Below, piece after piece: positions 6,286 through 8,355 of a stretch of 8,355 nucleotides of DNA; within the stretch, counting starts at the first letter, position 1; each line of letters begins with the position of its first letter. This stretch comes from Gammaproteobacteria bacterium. Lineage in GTDB: Bacteria; Pseudomonadota; Gammaproteobacteria; DSM-26407. The position numbers were made by a program, and so were the translations under genes. A model generated the notes under the pieces. It saw only the letters and a list, made by a program, of their open reading frames with translations. It did not search any database and was not told where the DNA came from. The DNA lies in the NCBI GenBank assembly GCA_028694565.1, contig JAQVKR010000095.1:1-8355 (forward strand), given 5' to 3'.

Positions 6286-7350
6286 GAGCCAGCCCTTGCG
6301 CCGGAAATAGACGAGCATCCCCCCGGCGATGGCGACCATCAGCACCCACACCAGCAGGTAGCCGTAGGGCCACCCCAGCTCGGGCATGCTCCAGGGCCCG
6401 GCCCCGCGGTCGAAGTTCATGCCGTAGACGCCGACGATGAAGGTCAGGGGTATGAACAGGGTGGCGATGATGGTGAGCACCCGCATCACGTCGTTGAGCC
6501 GGAAGCTGGCGCTGGAGAGATAGATGTCCAGCATGCTGGCGGTCATGTCCCGGTAGCTCTCCAACAGATCCATGATCTGGATGCTGTGGTCGTAGCAGTC
6601 CCGCAGGTAGACCCGGGTGCCTTCCTCGAGCAGGGCGCACTCCTCGCGCACCATCATGTTCACCACCTCGCGGTGGGGCCAGATCATGCGCCGGAGCAGG
6701 AGCAGCTCGCGCTTGAGGGCCTGGATGCGGCCGAGGGTCTCCCGGGTCGGCGTCTCCAGCACCTCCTCCTCCAGCTCCTCGATGCGCAGGCCCAGGGTTT
6801 CCAGGACCGGGAAGCCCTCGTCGATGATCAGATCCACCAGGGAGTAGAGCAGGTAGTCTGCTCCCCGGCGGCGGATGCGGCCCTGGTTGGCGTGCAGGCG
6901 CGCGCGGATCGCTTCGAAGGGATCGTCGGGGCCGTCGTTGAAGCTGACCAGGTAGCCCTGGCCGAGGAACAGGCTGACCTGCCCGCCGACATCCTGGGCC
7001 CCGACGCCCTGGGGGCGGCTGAGGATGATGAACAGCTGGTTGTCGTAGAGTTCGGCCTTGGGCCGCTGCCCGGTGTTGTGCACGTCCTCCAGCGCCAGGG
7101 GATGGAGCCGGAACATCTCCCCCAGCTCACCGAGGACCTCGGGGGCGGGGTGGCCCTGGATGTGAATCCAGGTGACGCTGTCGCGATCCATGAAGGGCCG
7201 GCAGTCCTCGGGCCGGGCATCCTTGATCTCGGTGATGTCGGCCGCGTCGTAGTCCACCAGGGTGAAGACCAGCGGCGCCTCGGCGATGGCCGGCCGCAGG
7301 GTGCCGGGCAGGGTGCCCGGCGGGTGGTAGCGCTTGGTGAAGTAGCTCAA
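6283..7350 (-). CDS. corA: CorA-family magnesium/cobalt transporter
   Basis: Inner-membrane Mg2+ (and Co2+) channel that works as a homopentamer. The 355-residue product aligns by eye along its length with Thermotoga maritima CorA (about 350). The cytosolic N-terminal domain opens with PPGTL (10-14), as in that protein. HPLALEDVHN (83-92) contains D89, the acidic residue of the regulatory divalent site, and a partner acid is available in RDCYDHSIQ (250-258). ADYLLYSLVD (164-173) and the long stalk helix follow. TM1 is about 291-309 and ends in the selectivity motif YGMNF (309-313); the loop holds MPEL (322-325); TM2 is about 329-347, before the basic tail FRRKGWL. The start is TTG (7348-7350), not ATG: a near-perfect Shine-Dalgarno AAGGAGG (7358-7364) lies seven bases upstream and no in-frame ATG is near. 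The gene lies 40 bp after dedA on the same strand and abuts DUF971 tail to tail. Confidence 0.95.
   Translation of the reverse strand: MSYFTKRYHPPGTLPGTLRPAIAEAPLVFTLVDYDAADITEIKDARPEDCRPFMDRDSVTWIHIQGHPAPEVLGELGEMFRLHPLALEDVHNTGQRPKAELYDNQLFIILSRPQGVGAQDVGGQVSLFLGQGYLVSFNDGPDDPFEAIRARLHANQGRIRRRGADYLLYSLVDLIIDEGFPVLETLGLRIEELEEEVLETPTRETLGRIQALKRELLLLRRMIWPHREVVNMMVREECALLEEGTRVYLRDCYDHSIQIMDLLESYRDMTASMLDIYLSSASFRLNDVMRVLTIIATLFIPLTFIVGVYGMNFDRGAGPWSMPELGWPYGYLLVWVLMVAIAGGMLVYFRRKGWL
7303..7321 (-). repeat. Inverted and direct repeat in the first codons of corA
   Basis: GCCGGGC (7303-7309) and GCCCGGC (7315-7321) can form a 7-bp stem with a five-base loop, about 30 bases after the corA start codon. 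The same stretch codes for a tandem PGTLPGTL (residues 11-18), whereas T. maritima CorA has a single PGTL at the equivalent place, so it looks like a small in-frame duplication. The hairpin might damp translation initiation; this is inference. Confidence 0.6.
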
Positions 7351-7375
7351 GGATGACCCTCCTTCTCCGCTTTTC

Positions 7376-7384
7376 AGTGTAGCA
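7376..7384 (-). promoter_or_regulatory. Candidate extended -10 promoter of corA
   Basis: On the minus strand, TGCTACACT contains the extended -10 TGn followed by TACACT (four of six matches to TATAAT), inside the 40-bp dedA-corA gap. No good -35 hexamer stands 16-18 bases upstream, which is tolerated with an extended -10. Transcription would start near 7369, leaving a leader of about 19 bases that holds the corA ribosome binding site. Co-transcription from dedA is equally possible. Confidence 0.45.
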
Positions 7385-7390
7385 GTCGCA

Positions 7391-7954
7391 TCAGCGTGAC
7401 CGGCGTCGCCGGCGCCACAGGCTCCCGAGCCAGATCAGGCCGCCGGTGACGCCCGTGGCGGTCATCGCCTCCAGCTCGTAGCGGTGGAGATCGCCCAGGA
7501 CGATCTCCAGCCCGTGGCCGAACAGATAGCCGAGGCCGCCGATGGCGATTGCCCAGCCCGCCGCGCCGAGGGCGTTCAGGAACAGGAAGCGCGGGCTGGA
7601 AATGCCGCTCATGCCGATGATGAACGGGGTGACGGTGCGCAGCCCGTAGAGAAACCGGAAACCGAGAATGGCCATGGCCGGGTGCCGGCCGAGCAGGGTC
7701 TGGACCCGCCCGGCGCGCGCCTGCCAGGCCGGGCGGCGGGCGAGCAGCGCGGGGCCGTGCCGGCGTCCCAGGTGGAAGTAAAGCTGATCCCCGGCCAGGG
7801 TGCCGGCAAAGGCCGCGGCAATGACGCCCGGCAGCCGGAGGTAGCCGAGCTTGGCGGCCATGCCGCCCAGCACCAGGATGGTCTCGCCCTCGAGAAAGGT
7901 GCCGATCAGCACGGCCAGGTAGCCATAGCTCTGGACGAGATGTTCCAAGGACAT
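7391..7954 (-). CDS. DedA-family (VTT-domain) inner-membrane protein
   Basis: Integral membrane protein of the DedA/VTT superfamily, some members of which move undecaprenyl phosphate or phospholipids across the membrane or support proton-motive-force homeostasis. The 187-residue length is a little short but normal for the family (about 190-220). Recognisable parts: an N-terminal re-entrant segment with FLEGETILVLGG (20-31, acids E22 and E24), GTLAGDQLYFHLGRRHG (51-67, D56) and FRFLYGLRTVTPF (99-111). R100 and R106 are six apart, like the essential arginine pair of E. coli YqjA. Then come GMSGI (114-118), two hydrophobic helices at about 125-148 and 163-180, and a very basic tail from residue 181, probably cytoplasmic. 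ATG 7954 follows GGAG (7960-7963) at five bases. Upstream by 117 bp is a gabD-type gene on the same strand; downstream by 40 bp is corA, which may share its transcript. Which DedA subtype it is, and its cargo, cannot be told here. Confidence 0.93.
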   Translation of the reverse strand: MSLEHLVQSYGYLAVLIGTFLEGETILVLGGMAAKLGYLRLPGVIAAAFAGTLAGDQLYFHLGRRHGPALLARRPAWQARAGRVQTLLGRHPAMAILGFRFLYGLRTVTPFIIGMSGISSPRFLFLNALGAAGWAIAIGGLGYLFGHGLEIVLGDLHRYELEAMTATGVTGGLIWLGSLWRRRRRSR

Positions 7955-7998
7955 GGCGGCTCCGGATTCCTTCGGCAGACGGCTCCCAGCATCGCTGG

Positions 7999-8021
7999 CC
8001 TGCGCCGCGGGCGGCGCCAGG
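7999..8021 (-). terminator. GC-rich hairpin between gabD and dedA
   Basis: CCTG (7999-8002) plus CGCCG (8003-8007) pair with CGGCG (8012-8016) and CAGG (8018-8021), giving 9 bp with one bulged base and loop CGGG. A second, 5-bp stem, CCAGC/GCTGG, lies at 7986-7998. No U-tract follows on the minus strand, so a simple intrinsic terminator is doubtful. If the promoter at 8046-8075 is real, the hairpin lies in the dedA leader and could be regulatory. Confidence 0.35.
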
Positions 8022-8045
8022 GGTTGCGGAACGGTTCTCCCGCGG

Positions 8046-8075
8046 ATGATAGCCCGGCGGGCGCGTTCCGCTCAG
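8046..8075 (-). promoter_or_regulatory. Candidate promoter of dedA (and possibly corA)
   Basis: On the minus strand TATCAT (8046-8051) matches the -10 consensus at five of six positions. Eighteen bases upstream is CTGAGC (8070-8075), a weak -35 with three matches, overlapping the stop codon of the aldehyde dehydrogenase gene. Transcription would begin near 8039 and leave a leader of about 85 bases ahead of dedA. Confidence 0.45.
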
Positions 8076-8355
8076 CGATCGATGCCGCCCAGGCAGAGAT
8101 ACTTGATCTCCAGGAACTCGTCGATGCCGTAGCGGGAGCCCTCGCGGCCGATGCCCGACTCCTTCATGCCGCCGAAGGGGGCCACCTCGGTGGAGATGAT
8201 GCCCTCGTTGATGCCCACGATGCCGTATTCGAGCCCCTCGGAAACGCGCCAGATCCGGCCGATGTCGCGGCTGTAGAAATAGGCGGCCAGGCCGTAGCGG
8301 GTGTCGTTGGCCATCCGCAATGCCTCGGCCTCGGTGGAGAAACGGTACAGCGGCG
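8072..8355 (-). CDS. gabD: Succinate-semialdehyde dehydrogenase (NAD(P)+), C-terminal part
   Basis: C-terminal 93 residues of an NAD(P)+-dependent aldehyde dehydrogenase; the rest, including the catalytic cysteine, lies beyond the right edge. The visible protein begins [11 protein letters not shown] and ends LGGIDR. It tracks the end of E. coli GabD closely: [50 protein letters not shown] and a terminal EIKYLCLG. The YGIVGIN and NEVAPFGG-like segments favour the GabD/DavD subgroup, which oxidises succinate semialdehyde to succinate in GABA breakdown, or glutarate semialdehyde in lysine breakdown. Family length is about 480 residues, so about one fifth is seen. The frame is open to the window edge. 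dedA follows 117 bp downstream on the same strand. Subgroup is fairly secure; NAD versus NADP preference cannot be judged. Confidence 0.9.
   Translation of the reverse strand, partial: PLYRFSTEAEALRMANDTRYGLAAYFYSRDIGRIWRVSEGLEYGIVGINEGIISTEVAPFGGMKESGIGREGSRYGIDEFLEIKYLCLGGIDR

Noticed and set aside
6586..7356. A 256-codon plus-strand open frame antisense to corA.
   Set aside because: CorA motifs on the minus strand are unambiguous; the antisense product is biased in composition and has no motif.

Overview
The window is a compact, very GC-rich (by eye roughly two-thirds G+C) stretch of bacterial chromosome carrying housekeeping genes. The protein set (GalU, a PreP-type M16C peptidase, a KANL3/Tex30-type hydrolase, a DUF971 protein, CorA, DedA, a GabD-type aldehyde dehydrogenase) together with the base composition fits a free-living gammaproteobacterium, perhaps of the Ectothiorhodospiraceae/Chromatiales kind. 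That placement is inference and would need a protein search to confirm.

Layout. galU (114-995, +) has its own likely promoter at the left edge and converges on a 969-residue M16C metallopeptidase (1238-4147, -). A 16-bp perfect hairpin between them probably ends transcription from both sides. Upstream of the peptidase on the same strand is a 226-residue serine alpha/beta hydrolase (4297-4977, -). A 245-bp divergent gap with a good promoter candidate then leads into a PRX_like1 thioredoxin-fold protein (5223-5804, +) and a DUF971 protein (5925-6278, +). DUF971 converges tail to tail with corA (6283-7350, -) with only four bases between the stop codons, which together form a perfect 10-bp palindrome. 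Behind corA on the minus strand lie a DedA-family membrane protein (7391-7954, -) and the C-terminal end of a succinate-semialdehyde dehydrogenase (8072 to the window edge, -).

How the genes relate. They do not form one pathway: nucleotide-sugar synthesis, peptide clearance, an esterase-like hydrolase, thiol redox, Mg2+/divalent cation transport, lipid or envelope homeostasis, and GABA/succinate-semialdehyde catabolism. The nearest thing to functional pairs are dedA-corA (both inner-membrane, 40 bp apart, possibly co-transcribed) and prx-DUF971 (same strand, 120 bp apart). No mobile element, CRISPR array, tRNA/rRNA, phage gene or toxin/defence gene is visible, and every large gene belongs to a recognisable family. 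No gap between genes exceeds 300 bases; the largest are 996-1237 and 4978-5222. I do not see a previously undescribed system here. The points worth a second look are local: the TTG start of corA, the stop-codon palindrome, leader hairpins, and a bacterial PreP homologue with all its key residues.
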